Shown here: in pieces, positions 1 to 9,586 of the stretch
Position numbering within the stretch: the stretch's first letter is position 1
How the letters are laid out: every line of letters starts with the position of its first letter
Source of the DNA: Acidithiobacillus sp. YTS05
Lineage (GTDB): Bacteria > Pseudomonadota > Gammaproteobacteria > Acidithiobacillales > Acidithiobacillaceae
Assembly: GCF_024396695.1 (NCBI RefSeq)
Contig: NZ_CP094359.1
Location: 806,001 to 870,000 of the forward strand
DNA length: 64,000 nt
Direction: 5' to 3'
The notes under the pieces: generated by a model
Seen by the model: the letters and a program-made list of their open reading frames with translations, nothing else
The model's database searches: none
Told to the model about the DNA's origin: nothing
Position numbers and translations under genes: made by a program

Positions 1-57
1 GCCCGCTCCTCTTCTGCTATGCTGCACTGAGCTCAGCCAATCTGGATGGAGCAGGGT

Positions 58-381
58 ATGACAGAAGAAATGATCGTGGTGTTCTGTTCGCTGCCGGAAG
101 AGGCCGATGCCGTGCGGTTTGCCGGGACTCTGATAGAGGAGAGACTGGCGGCCTGTGTCCAGGTCTTGGCGCCCATGCAGTCGGTATTTTTCTGGGCGGG
201 GCAGGTGCAAGTCGCGGCAGAAAGGCTGCTGCTTTGTAAGACGCTCGCGAGCCACTACTCCGATCTGGAGCAGCGCCTGTTAGCGTTGCATCCCTACGAC
301 GTCCCGGAAATCCTGGCACTGCCCGTAACTGCGGCGCTGGCCTCCTATAGTGACTGGATAAATAACGTGCTGCGTGGGTGA
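58..381 (+). CDS. cutA: CutA divalent-cation tolerance protein
   Basis: Small cytosolic protein of the CutA family, a trimeric ferredoxin-like-fold protein linked to divalent metal tolerance; its exact role is unsettled. The chain carries the family pattern: an N-terminal strand with FCSLPEE, the segment LIEERLAACVQV with its conserved AACV, and HPYDVPEI near residue 80. The ATG at 58 is preferred over the in-frame ATG at 46 because a GGAG sequence (48-51) lies 6 bases upstream. That gives 107 residues, normal for the family. dsbD follows 62 bases downstream, as in many proteobacteria where cutA and dsbD are neighbours. Confidence 0.93.
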   Translation: MTEEMIVVFCSLPEEADAVRFAGTLIEERLAACVQVLAPMQSVFFWAGQVQVAAERLLLCKTLASHYSDLEQRLLALHPYDVPEILALPVTAALASYSDWINNVLRG

Positions 382-443
382 GTACGGTCTGAGTCTTGCT
401 AGGGATAAGGGATGACACGATTCATCAAACTGGGGAGCGGTGC

Positions 444-2297
444 ATGAGAGTTGGGAAATCAAGCGGATGGCACAGATCCTGGTGGGAGCATCGAGATCGT
501 CTGAGAGCGGCTGTATTGGCCCTGCTGGTGCTTTTCTGCGCGCTTTGGGGCAGCGCGGCCTGGGCGGGACAATTTCTTTCGCCCGATCAGGCCTTCCGCT
601 TTTCTGCCGAGAGTGCTGGTGCAGGACGCTTGGCCCTCGAATGGCAGGTAGCGCCTGGCTATCATCTCTATCGCTCCAGGGTCCGAGTGCAACTGGCGCC
701 CAGCAATGTCCAGATGGGGAAACTGCAACTGCCGCCGGGCAAGCTGCTCGATGATCCGGCCTTTGGCAAGGTGCAGGTGCTGGAAGGGGATAATCGTATC
801 CTCTTGCCTTATAGCATTGTCGGAAATGCTCCGAAGGAGATCCAGGTCACCAGCGAATTTCAGGGTTGCGCCAACGCTGGGATCTGCTATCCGCAGCAAA
901 AAAAGACCATCACTGTTTCTCTTGCCCCCAAACTGCTTGCCGAGAGTGCACCGTTGGCTTCTTCCAGCAGTCGTGCAGCGACCAGCGTATCCTTGCTGCA
1001 TCCGGCAAAGGCCCCGCAGAGCAATGCCCAGAGCCTCGCCAGTTCCTTGCGGGAAAGCTTTGGCTGGACCCTGGTCCTGTTTTTTGTATCGGGGCTGGGT
1101 CTGGCCTTTACGCCTTGCGTGTTTCCGATGATCCCGATCCTGTCCGGCATCATTGTCGGGCAAAAAGAGCGACCGGGACGCACCCGCGCCTTTGCCCTGT
1201 CGCTGGCCTATGTTTTGGGTATGGCCCTGACCTACACCATTGCCGGCATTGCGGCGGCCTTGACGGGTGCCTATTTGCAGGCCTTTTTCCAAAGTCCCTG
1301 GGTGATCGGTATCTTTGCCCTGATTTTCTTGCTGCTGGCATTGTCGATGTTCGGCTTTTATGACCTACAGATGCCGAACGCCATCCAGAGTCGGCTGTCC
1401 CGCGTTGGCAAGGGGGAACATCTCTTCAGCAGCTTCGTTATGGGGATTCTGTCGGCGCTGATTGTCGGCCCGTGTGTGGCAGCACCGCTGGCGGGCGGTC
1501 TCCTCTTCGTGTCGCAAACCGGAAATGTGTTGCTCGGTGCCCTGGCCCTGTTCGCGCTGAGTCTGGGGATGGGGGTACCACTGCTGGTCATCGGCACTTC
1601 TGCCGGGCATTTTTTGCCCAAGGCCGGCGCCTGGATGGATGGCATCAAGGCGATTTTTGGGGTCTTGATGCTGGGGGTGGCGATCTGGTTCCTGAGCCGC
1701 ATCCTTCCCGGCAGCGTTACCTTGCTGCTCTGGGCCTTGCTGGCCATTTTTTCCGGGGTCTACCTGCGCGCCCTTGAGCCGGCACCGGCAGGGGGCTGGA
1801 GTCTGTTTCGCAAGGCTCTGGGTGTTGCCCTGCTGGCCTATGGACTGGTCATGGGCGTGGGAGCGTTGCAGGGGCAGTCTGACCCCCTGCATCCGTTGGC
1901 GGTAATGACTTCTGGCCCGGCAACCAGTCACCATGCTGCCGAATTATCCTTTCAGATGGTCAAGAGTCCTGCAGCCTTGCAGGCAGCCCTGCAGACCGCT
2001 CGGGGCAAACCGGTGCTGGTGGACTATTGGGCGAGTTGGTGCGTGGAATGCGCGCGTATGGACAAGATTGCCTTTCGTGATCCGGCAGTGGAAAAGGCGT
2101 TGCGTGGCTATACGCTCATTCGTGTGGATGTCACGGCCAGCGATGCCGATAGCCAGGCCTTGCTGAAACGCTATCAACTGGCAGGGCCCCCCGCCTTCAT
2201 TCACATCGACAGCAACGGACGGGTGGCCGCGGTGCAGGAAGGCTATTTGGGACCAGATGCCTTTCTGCACTGGCTGGATAGACCTTCCAGCCAGTAA
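444..2297 (+). CDS. dsbD: Thiol:disulfide interchange protein DsbD
   Basis: Inner-membrane reductant conduit that passes electrons from cytosolic thioredoxin to periplasmic thiol proteins. All three parts are visible: a signal peptide (about residues 25-45) and periplasmic alpha domain with a cysteine pair in GCANAGICYP; eight predicted membrane helices in the middle containing FTPCVFPM and VGPCVAAP, the two redox cysteines of the beta domain; and a C-terminal thioredoxin domain with active site WCVEC at C533/C536. The ATG at 444 has GGGGAG 6-7 bases upstream; the longer frame opening at 396 begins with TTG and lacks a comparable site. About 617 residues, slightly longer than E. coli DsbD. 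Follows cutA. Confidence 0.95.
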   Translation: MRVGKSSGWHRSWWEHRDRLRAAVLALLVLFCALWGSAAWAGQFLSPDQAFRFSAESAGAGRLALEWQVAPGYHLYRSRVRVQLAPSNVQMGKLQLPPGKLLDDPAFGKVQVLEGDNRILLPYSIVGNAPKEIQVTSEFQGCANAGICYPQQKKTITVSLAPKLLAESAPLASSSSRAATSVSLLHPAKAPQSNAQSLASSLRESFGWTLVLFFVSGLGLAFTPCVFPMIPILSGIIVGQKERPGRTRAFALSLAYVLGMALTYTIAGIAAALTGAYLQAFFQSPWVIGIFALIFLLLALSMFGFYDLQMPNAIQSRLSRVGKGEHLFSSFVMGILSALIVGPCVAAPLAGGLLFVSQTGNVLLGALALFALSLGMGVPLLVIGTSAGHFLPKAGAWMDGIKAIFGVLMLGVAIWFLSRILPGSVTLLLWALLAIFSGVYLRALEPAPAGGWSLFRKALGVALLAYGLVMGVGALQGQSDPLHPLAVMTSGPATSHHAAELSFQMVKSPAALQAALQTARGKPVLVDYWASWCVECARMDKIAFRDPAVEKALRGYTLIRVDVTASDADSQALLKRYQLAGPPAFIHIDSNGRVAAVQEGYLGPDAFLHWLDRPSSQ

Positions 2298-2307
2298 TTC
2301 GCGCCTG

Positions 2308-2541
2308 CTAGTGCCCGCTCTTGGCGAGCGGGCCACCTTTCAGCAAATACAGCGTGCCGCAGTACGGGCAACGTGCCTCGCCGGTCTCCTCGATTTTGAG
2401 AAAGACCCGCGGGTGACCGTTCCACGCCCCGCCCTGCGGACGCGGGCAGGCCAGCGGCAGCTCACTGGGATCGATCTCGACGAAACTCTGCGCGCAGCAG
2501 TGGATTCCCTGGGAGTCGCGCTGGCCGGTTTCAGTCGACAT
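2308..2541 (-). CDS. Small CHCC zinc-finger protein (NDUFS6-like)
   Basis: A 77-residue protein of the zf-CHCC family, related to the zinc-binding part of the mitochondrial complex I subunit NDUFS6. Zinc ligands are C32, H43, C58 and C61, the last two in CPYCGTLY. Bacterial members are common but their function is not established. Its start overlaps the end of ilvE by 11 bases, so it is the third gene of a glnE-ilvE operon. The last codons overlap a GC-rich inverted repeat (2313-2333) that may end transcription from both sides, as dsbD converges only 10 bases away. Confidence 0.85.
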   Translation of the reverse strand: MSTETGQRDSQGIHCCAQSFVEIDPSELPLACPRPQGGAWNGHPRVFLKIEETGEARCPYCGTLYLLKGGPLAKSGH

Positions 2542-3454
2542 AGTGCAGCCACTCAGGATGATCGTTGCGACGTCCCGCTACGGTATCGAAGTAGCGGCTC
2601 TGCAGGGCTTCCGTGATCGGGCCACGCCGTCCGTTGCCGATCTTGCGGTCGTCGATTTCGCGGATGGGGGTCACCTCTGCTGCAGTACCGGTAAAGAAGG
2701 CCTCGTCGGCAATGTAGAATTCATCACGGGTGAGCTGTTTCTCGATGATCGGGATGCCGGCATCGCTGGCAAAGCGGAGAATCGTATCGCGGGTGATGCC
2801 CTCCAGAGCGCTGGTGAGGGTAGGGGTATAGAGGATCCCGTCGCGTACCATGAAGACGTTCTCGCCGGAACCTTCCGCCACATAGCCCTCGCGGTCGAGG
2901 AGCAGGGCCTCGTCGTAGCCGCCATTGTGCGCCTCGCGATGGGCCAGCATGGAGTTCATGTAGTTGCCGCTGGCCTTGGCCTTGCACAGATGAATATTGA
3001 CATGATGGCGACTGAAGGAACTGACCTTGACGCGAATGCCCCGCTCCAGTGCCTCCTGTCCCAGGTAACTGCCCCAGGGCCAGGCGGCAATCAGGGCATG
3101 CACCTTGAGGCCCTTGGCGGCCAGTCCCATGCCTTCCGCGCCGTAAAAAAAGAGCGGGCGGATATAGGCCGATTCCAGGCCATTGGCGCGGATGACTTCC
3201 TTGGTTGCCTCGTTGATCTCTTCCGGGGTAAACGAGACGTCCATTTGCAGGATCTTCGCACTGTTGAAGAGACGTTTGGTGTGCTCTGGCAAACGGAAGA
3301 TTGCGGCCCCGCGCTCCGTGGCATAGGCCCGTTCCCCTTCAAAGCAACCCAGCCCGTAATGCAGGGAATGGGTCAAGCCATGCACCGTGGCTTCGCGCCA
3401 GGGAACGAGCTTGCCATCAAACCAAATGAAACCATCGCGATCTGCCATTGACAT
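2531..3454 (-). CDS. ilvE: Branched-chain amino acid aminotransferase
   Basis: Class IV PLP-dependent transaminase that makes the last step of valine, leucine and isoleucine synthesis, using glutamate as amino donor. The PLP lysine lies in CKAKASGNYMNS, and the phosphate/fold signature runs through GYVAEGSGENVF and LEGITRDTIL. Length is 307 residues, usual for IlvE. The ATG at 3454 is supported by GAGGAG with a 6-base spacer; this site lies in the last codons of glnE, only 3 bases separate the genes, and they are very likely cotranscribed. Confidence 0.95.
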   Translation of the reverse strand: MSMADRDGFIWFDGKLVPWREATVHGLTHSLHYGLGCFEGERAYATERGAAIFRLPEHTKRLFNSAKILQMDVSFTPEEINEATKEVIRANGLESAYIRPLFFYGAEGMGLAAKGLKVHALIAAWPWGSYLGQEALERGIRVKVSSFSRHHVNIHLCKAKASGNYMNSMLAHREAHNGGYDEALLLDREGYVAEGSGENVFMVRDGILYTPTLTSALEGITRDTILRFASDAGIPIIEKQLTRDEFYIADEAFFTGTAAEVTPIREIDDRKIGNGRRGPITEALQSRYFDTVAGRRNDHPEWLHYVD

Positions 3455-3457
3455 CGT

Positions 3458-6295
3458 TTACTCCTCAAGGGGCCCCAAGCCCAGTCGTATCGTCCATTCT
3501 TGCACCTGCCGTGCGGTGTTGCGCAAAGAGGTCAGCTGCGGGTCGCCAGGGGCCAGCAGGGGCGCCTGCAGACGCAGCCGGCGGCGGTTTTCTGCATCGC
3601 GCAGGACACACCACGCATCCACCAAGTCTTCCACGGCTCTCGCTTCCCAAAGTCCCGACTTGCCCAGCGCCAGCAGGGCCTCGCGCGTTCCGGTTGGCAG
3701 CAGCAAAGCGGGATTCTCCGCAGAATTGGCAAGAATAGCAAACTGTACGAGAAATTCGATATCCAGCAAGCCGCCGGGGCTCAGCTTCAGATGAAAATGA
3801 TCTTTGCCAATCGGCTTTTCCCGCGCAATGCGCTGGCGCATATCGCGAATCTCCCCAGCCAGCACCTGCGGATTTCGGTGACGCAGCAGAATCTCTTCGC
3901 GCAACGCGGTAAATTTCTGCCCCAGTTGCGCATCCCCAGCCAGGAAGCGGGCACGGGTGAGGGCCTGATGCTCCCAGGTCCAGGCCGACTCGCGCTGGTA
4001 TTTGAGAAAAGCTGGTAGGGAACTCACCAGGGGGCCGGACTGCCCGCTCGGGCGCAGACGCATGTCGATTTCATAGAGGGTGCCGGCGCGCGTCAGGATC
4101 GTGAGAATATGAATGAACTTTTGTCCGAGGCGGGCAAACCAGGCGGCAGCGTTGAGGGGAATCCGTCCATCGCTTTCTAATTCTGCTGGTGCATCGTAGA
4201 GAAACACCAGATCGAGATCGGAGGCGAGACCCATTTCTCTGCCGCCCAGCTTTCCGTAGGCGATGACCGCGAAAGGGGGCTCCGCATAGCCTGGAAGGCC
4301 CCCATGTTGCTGCTGCATGGCTGCAACTGCCCATGGCAGCGCGGTCTGCAAACAGAATGTCGCCAGCTCGCTAAGCTCCGGCAAAAGCCCAAGAACATCC
4401 GTTTTGCCGGACCAGAAGGCACTCGCCATCAACAACATCTCGGTATTCTTGAAACGCCGCAGCAGATCCATCCCCTCTTCCAGATCACGATCCAGATCCT
4501 GTGTGAAGAGCTTCGGCCAGTCGCGTGCCGCCGCGGAGCGCCCGCACAGTACATCTTCCAACAAAGAAGGAAAACGGATCAGTTCCTGGGTCAGCCAAGG
4601 GCTTTCCAGAAAGTCTTCGAGGCGTTCCAGCCAATGGGGATTTTCTGCCAGGAGCGCGAGGTATTGCGCCTGTCCCAAGAGTGCATCGAGAAGCTGTAGG
4701 TAGCGATGCAGCCGCTCACCGGCCGCTGCGCCCTGGGCCAGACGCCGCAGAATGGCCGGCAGCAGGGCGTCGAGCCGCGCCTGTCCGCGCTGGGAAAGCT
4801 GCAGGACCCGCCGACTGCGGGCAAAACGGCGCAGCTCCAGCCAACTCTCCTGGGCCTCTGCCGCCGGAAGAAGGGCGCTCCAAGCGAGCGGGATGGTCTC
4901 GTCAATGGCATGACGGGCTGCGAGCCAGGTGATCTGCGCCGGATCTTCCTCATCGTTTGCTGCTGCGTCGGGTAGCGTTTGCACGAATATTTCGTGCACC
5001 TGCTGGCGTCCGTGTGTAATTTCTGTTTGCAGGCTCTCGGGTTGGGCGAATTCCAGTGCACAAGCGAGACGTTGCCAGTCCAGGGCCTCTGTCGGAAGCC
5101 GTTGGGTCTGACGATCTTCGATCATTTGCAGGGCATGCTCCACCCGGCGCCAGAGACGATAATACTTGCGTAGAATTACCACCGTATCCTTTTCTAACAG
5201 ACCCGCAGCGCAAAGATTTTCGAGGCCTTGCAGGGTATTGCGTTCGCGTAGGGCGGGGAGGCGTCCGCCGTGAATCAGCTGCAATGACTGCACGATGAAC
5301 TCGATTTCGCGGATGCCGCCGAGCCCCTTCTTGATGTCCTGGCTGGCCTGTCCCTGCTCTGCATCCATCAAGGCCTTGACACGGCGCAGGCCAGCGAGGG
5401 CGGTAAAGTCCAGATAGCGTCGGTAGAGAAAGGGTTGCAGGCGTTCCAGGATTTCCTCGCCAAAAGCCAGATCCCCGGCCACTGGGCGGGCCTTGAGCAA
5501 GGCATAGCGCTCCCAGCTGCGGCCATGGTGATGGTAATACTGCTCCAGGGCGTCTCCCGTCACGCAGAGGGGGCCGGCATCGCCGAAGGGGCGCAGGCGC
5601 ATGTCCACGCGAAAGACAAAGCCCTCGGCCCGCAGTTCTGCCAAGGCGCGAATCACCCATTGCCCCAGACGCTGAAAATAGCTGGGATTGTCGAGGGGCA
5701 GGGGGCCGTCGCTTGCGCCGGACGCGCCATAGACAAAGAGCAGGTCGATGTCAGAAGAGAGATTGAGTTCCCTGCCGCCCAGTTTGCCCATGCCAAAAAT
5801 CACGAAAGGGACGCTGGCGCCGGCTTCATCACGGGGACTCCCATGGCGTTTTTGCAGGGCCTCTTGCCCATAGGCGAGGGCAGCCTGCAGGGACTCCTCT
5901 GCGAGATTGCTCAAGGCGAGCAGGGTTTCGTCGAGGGCGTCGGGGCCGCGCAGGTCCTGCCAGAGGATCTGCAACATGCGCAGCTGTCGGTGCCGGCGCA
6001 GGAGCGCCAGGAACTCGTCTTCGGGCATCTCCGCCGACCAGGCGAGGGACGAGGGTGGGGCGGCCAGTTGTGCCATCAGGACGGGCTGGTGCTCCAGTAG
6101 GCGGCGGGCGAAGGGGCTGGCGACAAGCAGGCGCTGCAGGCGCAGCTCTGTTTCCTGATCGCCAGAGTAAGCTTGCCGCAGGGTAGCGAGCGCTTCCTGC
6201 ACCTTGGCGGCTTCGTCGGGAAAATTCGCAAGGTCCGCAAGGCAGAGTCTTTCGTCTTTCATGGCGCTTATCCCATCTGTTGCGATCTCTATCAT
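3458..6295 (-). CDS. glnE: Glutamine synthetase adenylyltransferase/adenylyl-removing enzyme
   Basis: Bifunctional nitrogen regulator that adds and removes AMP on glutamine synthetase in response to PII. Two nucleotidyltransferase domains are visible: the N-terminal deadenylylase with GRELNLSSDIDLLF near residue 180, and the C-terminal adenylyltransferase with GGREMGLASDLDLVFLYD near residue 687, separated by the helical linker. The 945-residue length matches the family. An internal ATG at 6262 preceded by GGGATAAG is an equally plausible start and would remove 11 residues. First gene of the glnE-ilvE-zinc finger operon, divergent from tRNA-Leu. Confidence 0.95.
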   Translation of the reverse strand: MIEIATDGISAMKDERLCLADLANFPDEAAKVQEALATLRQAYSGDQETELRLQRLLVASPFARRLLEHQPVLMAQLAAPPSSLAWSAEMPEDEFLALLRRHRQLRMLQILWQDLRGPDALDETLLALSNLAEESLQAALAYGQEALQKRHGSPRDEAGASVPFVIFGMGKLGGRELNLSSDIDLLFVYGASGASDGPLPLDNPSYFQRLGQWVIRALAELRAEGFVFRVDMRLRPFGDAGPLCVTGDALEQYYHHHGRSWERYALLKARPVAGDLAFGEEILERLQPFLYRRYLDFTALAGLRRVKALMDAEQGQASQDIKKGLGGIREIEFIVQSLQLIHGGRLPALRERNTLQGLENLCAAGLLEKDTVVILRKYYRLWRRVEHALQMIEDRQTQRLPTEALDWQRLACALEFAQPESLQTEITHGRQQVHEIFVQTLPDAAANDEEDPAQITWLAARHAIDETIPLAWSALLPAAEAQESWLELRRFARSRRVLQLSQRGQARLDALLPAILRRLAQGAAAGERLHRYLQLLDALLGQAQYLALLAENPHWLERLEDFLESPWLTQELIRFPSLLEDVLCGRSAAARDWPKLFTQDLDRDLEEGMDLLRRFKNTEMLLMASAFWSGKTDVLGLLPELSELATFCLQTALPWAVAAMQQQHGGLPGYAEPPFAVIAYGKLGGREMGLASDLDLVFLYDAPAELESDGRIPLNAAAWFARLGQKFIHILTILTRAGTLYEIDMRLRPSGQSGPLVSSLPAFLKYQRESAWTWEHQALTRARFLAGDAQLGQKFTALREEILLRHRNPQVLAGEIRDMRQRIAREKPIGKDHFHLKLSPGGLLDIEFLVQFAILANSAENPALLLPTGTREALLALGKSGLWEARAVEDLVDAWCVLRDAENRRRLRLQAPLLAPGDPQLTSLRNTARQVQEWTIRLGLGPLEE

Positions 6296-6326
6296 GATGC
6301 CTGAATTGCCACGCGTCTGTCTGTGC

Positions 6327-6356
6327 TTGTACGGAACATCCTGGTCTTGCTATTAT
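6327..6356 (+). promoter_or_regulatory. Sigma-70-type promoter for tRNA-Leu
   Basis: TTGTAC (6327-6332) and TATTAT (6351-6356) are separated by 18 bases and lie 14 bases before the mature tRNA start, a normal arrangement for a single tRNA gene. Seen by eye only. Confidence 0.6.
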
Positions 6357-6370
6357 CGTTGACTATGTAA

Positions 6371-6457
6371 GCCGGGATGGCGGAATTGGTAGACGCGCCG
6401 GACTCAAAATCCGGTGGTGGTGACACCGTGTCGGTTCGACTCCGACTCTCGGTACCA
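6371..6457 (+). tRNA. tRNA-Leu (anticodon CAA)
   Basis: Full cloverleaf of a class II tRNA with a long variable arm. The acceptor GCCGGGA pairs with TCTCGGT, the anticodon stem is CCGGA/TCCGG with the loop at 6403-6409, and the anticodon CAA is at 6405-6407, reading the TTG codon. The CCA end is encoded (6455-6457). A strong terminator follows directly. Confidence 0.97.
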
Positions 6458-6464
6458 TGTTGAG

Positions 6465-6492
6465 AAAAAGCCCGGATTATCCGGGCTTTTTT
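6465..6492 (+). terminator. Intrinsic terminator after tRNA-Leu
   Basis: AAAAGCCCGG and CCGGGCTTTT form a perfect 10-bp stem around a 5-base loop (ATTAT), ending in a T run. It closes the tRNA-Leu transcript before the lipoprotein gene. Confidence 0.92.
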
Positions 6493-6524
6493 GTGCCCAT
6501 ATCGTTGTCTGCGGAGACCGAATC

Positions 6525-7034
6525 GTGCAAAAAATCATGCCTTATCGTTGGCTGGCCCTGGCCACCATCGCTGCTGCGGTGCCCCTGAGTGGCTGTGTTG
6601 CCCTGCTGGGCGCTGGTGCCGGGGCGGGAGCGGTTACCTACGTGGAAAATGGCGGAGTGGCGAACTATTACGCCTATTATCCGGTGTCTGTGGCGCGGGC
6701 TTCCCAAGCGACGCAGGCCGCCTTTTCCCAGGTCGGTATCCAGTACCAGGGGATGATCCAGAAAACGCCTAGCGAAGTCATGATCGAGGGCAGTGATGCC
6801 AAGGCGCAACGGGTAAAGGTGAATATCACCTCCATGGCCACCGATGTGAGCAAGGTCAATATCCGCGTTGGCACCTTTGGCGACAAGACGGTCTCCCTGG
6901 ACTTCCAGCGAGCGTTAGCCAGCCAGCTCGGCATGCAACCCACGGCGCAGGCGCCAGCATCGGTCACGCCACCTGCGGCACCGGCCCCAGCAGCCCCCGC
7001 TCCCCAAGAACAGCAGACGATCCCACTACAGTAA
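6525..7034 (+). CDS. DUF3568-type lipoprotein
   Basis: Probable outer-membrane or periplasm-facing lipoprotein. The N-terminus has a hydrophobic stretch ending in the lipobox LSGC, followed by a glycine-rich segment and a DUF3568-like domain (AYYPVSVARASQATQAAF, then a strand-rich half with VNIRVGTFGD). The tail is rich in proline and alanine, likely a flexible linker. The GTG start at 6525 has GGAG 8 bases upstream; an ATG at 6537 is an alternative. Function of the family is unknown. It faces pyrD tail to tail. Confidence 0.8.
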   Translation: MQKIMPYRWLALATIAAAVPLSGCVALLGAGAGAGAVTYVENGGVANYYAYYPVSVARASQATQAAFSQVGIQYQGMIQKTPSEVMIEGSDAKAQRVKVNITSMATDVSKVNIRVGTFGDKTVSLDFQRALASQLGMQPTAQAPASVTPPAAPAPAAPAPQEQQTIPLQ

Positions 7035-7042
7035 ATTTCTGC

Positions 7043-8128
7043 TCATTGCGAATCCTGACCCACTGCTGCAGAAATGTTGGCAAAGCCGTCACGACGCAAC
7101 AGCGTCGTGAGTTCTTCGGGGAAGGTGCGCAGCATTTGGCTACCGCCCCAGATCCAGCCGCTATAGCTCTGTACTAGAGTGGCCCCGGCGAGAATCTTGG
7201 CGTAGGCGTCCGCCGCCGAGAAGATCCCGCCCACGCCAATGATCGGCAATCTGCCCCGACTGGCCCGGTAGATCTTCGCCACCACCTGCGTCGCCAGATC
7301 GCGCAGAGGCGCGCCACTCAATCCGCCGGCCTGCTCGGGATGAGGCCATTGGGCTGGGCGCGACAGGGTGGTATTGCCAACGATGAAGCCATCCAGCAGC
7401 GGCTCGTCTGCCAGGGCCAGGGCGCCGAGCGCAGCGATACTCTCGTCCTCCAGATCCGGGGCAATCTTCAGCAGCAAGGGCGCTGGCGCCTGCGGGCCCG
7501 GCGCCTCGCGACGAAGCTCCTGCAGGCGCTGGAGCAGGGGGCGCAGATACTCCAGTTGTTGCAGTTGACGCAGACCTGGAGTGTTGGGGGAGCTGACATT
7601 GAGCACTAGATAATCCGCGTAGGGTGCCAGGCAGCCGAGGACCTTTGCGTAATCCTCGACCGCGTTCTCCAGTTCCGTATCTTTGTTTTTTCCCAGATTG
7701 ATCCCGAGGGGCACCGACAGCGGTTTGGCGCTGCGGATGTTCTCAGCCACCGCTTCCATGCCGCTGCTGGGAAAGCCCATGCGGTTGATCACTGCCTGTT
7801 CCTGCGGGTAGCGAAAGAGGCGGGGCCGAGGGTTCCCTGCCTGCGGCAGCGGTGTGACCGTACCAATTTCGAGAAAGGCAAAACCCATGGCCGCCAGGGC
7901 GGGCAGGGCGCGGGCGTCCTTGTCGAAGCCCGCCGCGAGACCAAGGGGATGGGCAAAGTCGAGCCCCCAGAGTGTCTGGCGCAACATTTCGTTGACGGCG
8001 GATGCCGGCCAGAGGTGCGCGCGGGTTCGCGGCATGCGGCCCAGGGTCTCCAGGGCGCGCAAGGTCCACTCGTGCGCCCGTTCGGGGTCCTGCTGAAAGA
8101 GGATGCTGCGTAGCAGGGCCTCGATCAT
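7043..8128 (-). CDS. pyrD: Dihydroorotate dehydrogenase (quinone)
   Basis: Class 2, membrane-associated FMN enzyme that oxidises dihydroorotate to orotate and feeds electrons to quinone in pyrimidine synthesis. Class 2 hallmarks are the N-terminal helical extension before the barrel, the catalytic serine in [12 protein letters not shown], the substrate motif NTTLSRP and the FMN phosphate site [12 protein letters not shown]. 361 residues is slightly longer than E. coli PyrD. The start overlaps the end of hemF by 4 bases, indicating translational coupling. Confidence 0.96.
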   Translation of the reverse strand: MIEALLRSILFQQDPERAHEWTLRALETLGRMPRTRAHLWPASAVNEMLRQTLWGLDFAHPLGLAAGFDKDARALPALAAMGFAFLEIGTVTPLPQAGNPRPRLFRYPQEQAVINRMGFPSSGMEAVAENIRSAKPLSVPLGINLGKNKDTELENAVEDYAKVLGCLAPYADYLVLNVSSPNTPGLRQLQQLEYLRPLLQRLQELRREAPGPQAPAPLLLKIAPDLEDESIAALGALALADEPLLDGFIVGNTTLSRPAQWPHPEQAGGLSGAPLRDLATQVVAKIYRASRGRLPIIGVGGIFSAADAYAKILAGATLVQSYSGWIWGGSQMLRTFPEELTTLLRRDGFANISAAVGQDSQ

Positions 8129-9015
8129 GCCCAGGCCTGCGGCGTGAGAAACTCCTCCTTGAGGCGTGCTTCCGGGCTACCCGGCTCGCCCTGCCAGTCA
8201 TATTCCCAGGCGGCGAGCGGTGGCAGGGACATCAGGATGCTTTCTGTGCGCCCCCCCGACTGTAGGCCGAAGAGGGTGCCGCGATCGTAGACCAGATTGA
8301 ATTCCACGTAGCGCCCCCGGCGCAGCAACTGAAACTGTCGCTCCCGTCCGCCATAGGGTAGGTCCCGGCGGCGCGCGGTAATCGGCAGGTAACTCGGCAG
8401 GAAGCTGCGCGCGACATCTTCCCAAAAGGCCTGTAAGGCAGCGCCGTCCCCCTGCAGGTCGTCGAAAAAGATACCGCCCACCCCGCGCATTTCGTTGCGG
8501 TGGCGAATGGTAAAGTACTCATCACACCATGCCTTGAAGCGTGGGTAAAAGGTGGAATCGTGCCGATCGCAGGCGCTTTTGAGGGTACGGTGAAAATGCT
8601 CGGCATCTTCCGCAAAGCCATAGATGGGCGTGAGATCGGCACCACCGCCAAACCACCAGACATCTCCTGCCTGAAAGAAGCGGTAATTCATGTGCACGAT
8701 GGGTACATAGGGATTGCGCGGATGCAGCACCAGGGATACGCCCAGGGCATGGAAGGGCTTGCCGGCGATCTGGGGACGATTGGCCGTGGCCGATGGCGGT
8801 AGCTGTGCCCCAGAGACGCGGGAAAAATTGACCCCGCCTTTTTCGAAGAGATCGCCGTCACTGATCACCCGGGTACGGCCACCGCCGCCTTCGGCACGCT
8901 CCCAACGATCCTCGCGGAACTGCGCGACACCATCCGCTGCCGCCAGCTGGGTACAGATCTCCTCCTGCAGGTTCAGCAAAAATCTTTCCAAGTCATCGAG
9001 TTGCGGGGTTGTCAT
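8125..9015 (-). CDS. hemF: Oxygen-dependent coproporphyrinogen III oxidase
   Basis: Aerobic enzyme that decarboxylates coproporphyrinogen III to protoporphyrinogen IX in heme synthesis. Family blocks seen include [50 protein letters not shown] and the C-terminal [12 protein letters not shown]. Length 296 residues, normal. It sits between tsaC and pyrD with 1-base and 4-base overlaps, so the three genes are probably one transcript. An aerobic HemF fits an oxygen-respiring organism. Confidence 0.96.
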   Translation of the reverse strand: MTTPQLDDLERFLLNLQEEICTQLAAADGVAQFREDRWERAEGGGGRTRVISDGDLFEKGGVNFSRVSGAQLPPSATANRPQIAGKPFHALGVSLVLHPRNPYVPIVHMNYRFFQAGDVWWFGGGADLTPIYGFAEDAEHFHRTLKSACDRHDSTFYPRFKAWCDEYFTIRHRNEMRGVGGIFFDDLQGDGAALQAFWEDVARSFLPSYLPITARRRDLPYGGRERQFQLLRRGRYVEFNLVYDRGTLFGLQSGGRTESILMSLPPLAAWEYDWQGEPGSPEARLKEEFLTPQAWA

Positions 9016-9578
9016 CAGCCACTCCTGAGCACTTTGCCACTCCGGGCATCGAGAATGCGGCTGGGGCGACGGGCGCCCCCGAGCCGTGCAGGGAGCACCG
9101 TTATCCGGCGCCCAAAGTACCGTTGCACCGCGCGCAAGGAGCGCGCGGGTTTCTTGCCTGCGGGATTGGCGCTGGTGGAAACAATCGCACCGCCAAATGC
9201 CGCACTGAGACGTTGCACCCCAGGGTGGGCGCTGACGCGCAAAGCGATGCCGCTATGCCGGCCGCGAATCCACCGCGGACAATCGGCACGGGCGGGCAGG
9301 ACCAGGGTAGTGCCTGGCCAATAGCTGGCTGGGTTCAGGGCCAGCGGCAGTCCATCCTGGTAATACTTGCGGGCGTGCCGTTCCTGCCCGGTGATGAGCA
9401 GGACCCCTTTTTTCTGCGGCCGTCGCTTGGCTTGCAGAATCTTGCGGAAGGCGCGCAATTGCCGGGGATCGCAACCGAGGCCCCAGACCCCTTCGGTAGG
9501 GTAGGCGAGTATCCCACCGCTACGCAGACAGGCCACGGCCCGGCGCAGATCCTGGCGGCGTGGGCTGCGCGGTAGCAT
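9015..9578 (-). CDS. tsaC: Threonylcarbamoyl-AMP synthase (Sua5/YciO/YrdC family)
   Basis: Makes threonylcarbamoyl-AMP from threonine, bicarbonate and ATP for the t6A37 modification of ANN-decoding tRNAs. The YrdC fold is recognisable from [13 protein letters not shown], the KRRPQKK basic patch and STSANPAGK, which correspond to the KxR...SxxN active-site signature. 187 residues matches the short TsaC form without a Sua5 C-terminal domain. First gene of the tsaC-hemF-pyrD group. Confidence 0.92.
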   Translation of the reverse strand: MLPRSPRRQDLRRAVACLRSGGILAYPTEGVWGLGCDPRQLRAFRKILQAKRRPQKKGVLLITGQERHARKYYQDGLPLALNPASYWPGTTLVLPARADCPRWIRGRHSGIALRVSAHPGVQRLSAAFGGAIVSTSANPAGKKPARSLRAVQRYFGRRITVLPARLGGARRPSRILDARSGKVLRSG

Positions 9579-9586
9579 ATCCCGCG

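Noticed and set aside
2313..2333. Intrinsic terminator between dsbD and the zinc-finger gene
   Set aside because: The 8-bp stem is strong but lies inside the zinc-finger gene and lacks a T run on either strand.
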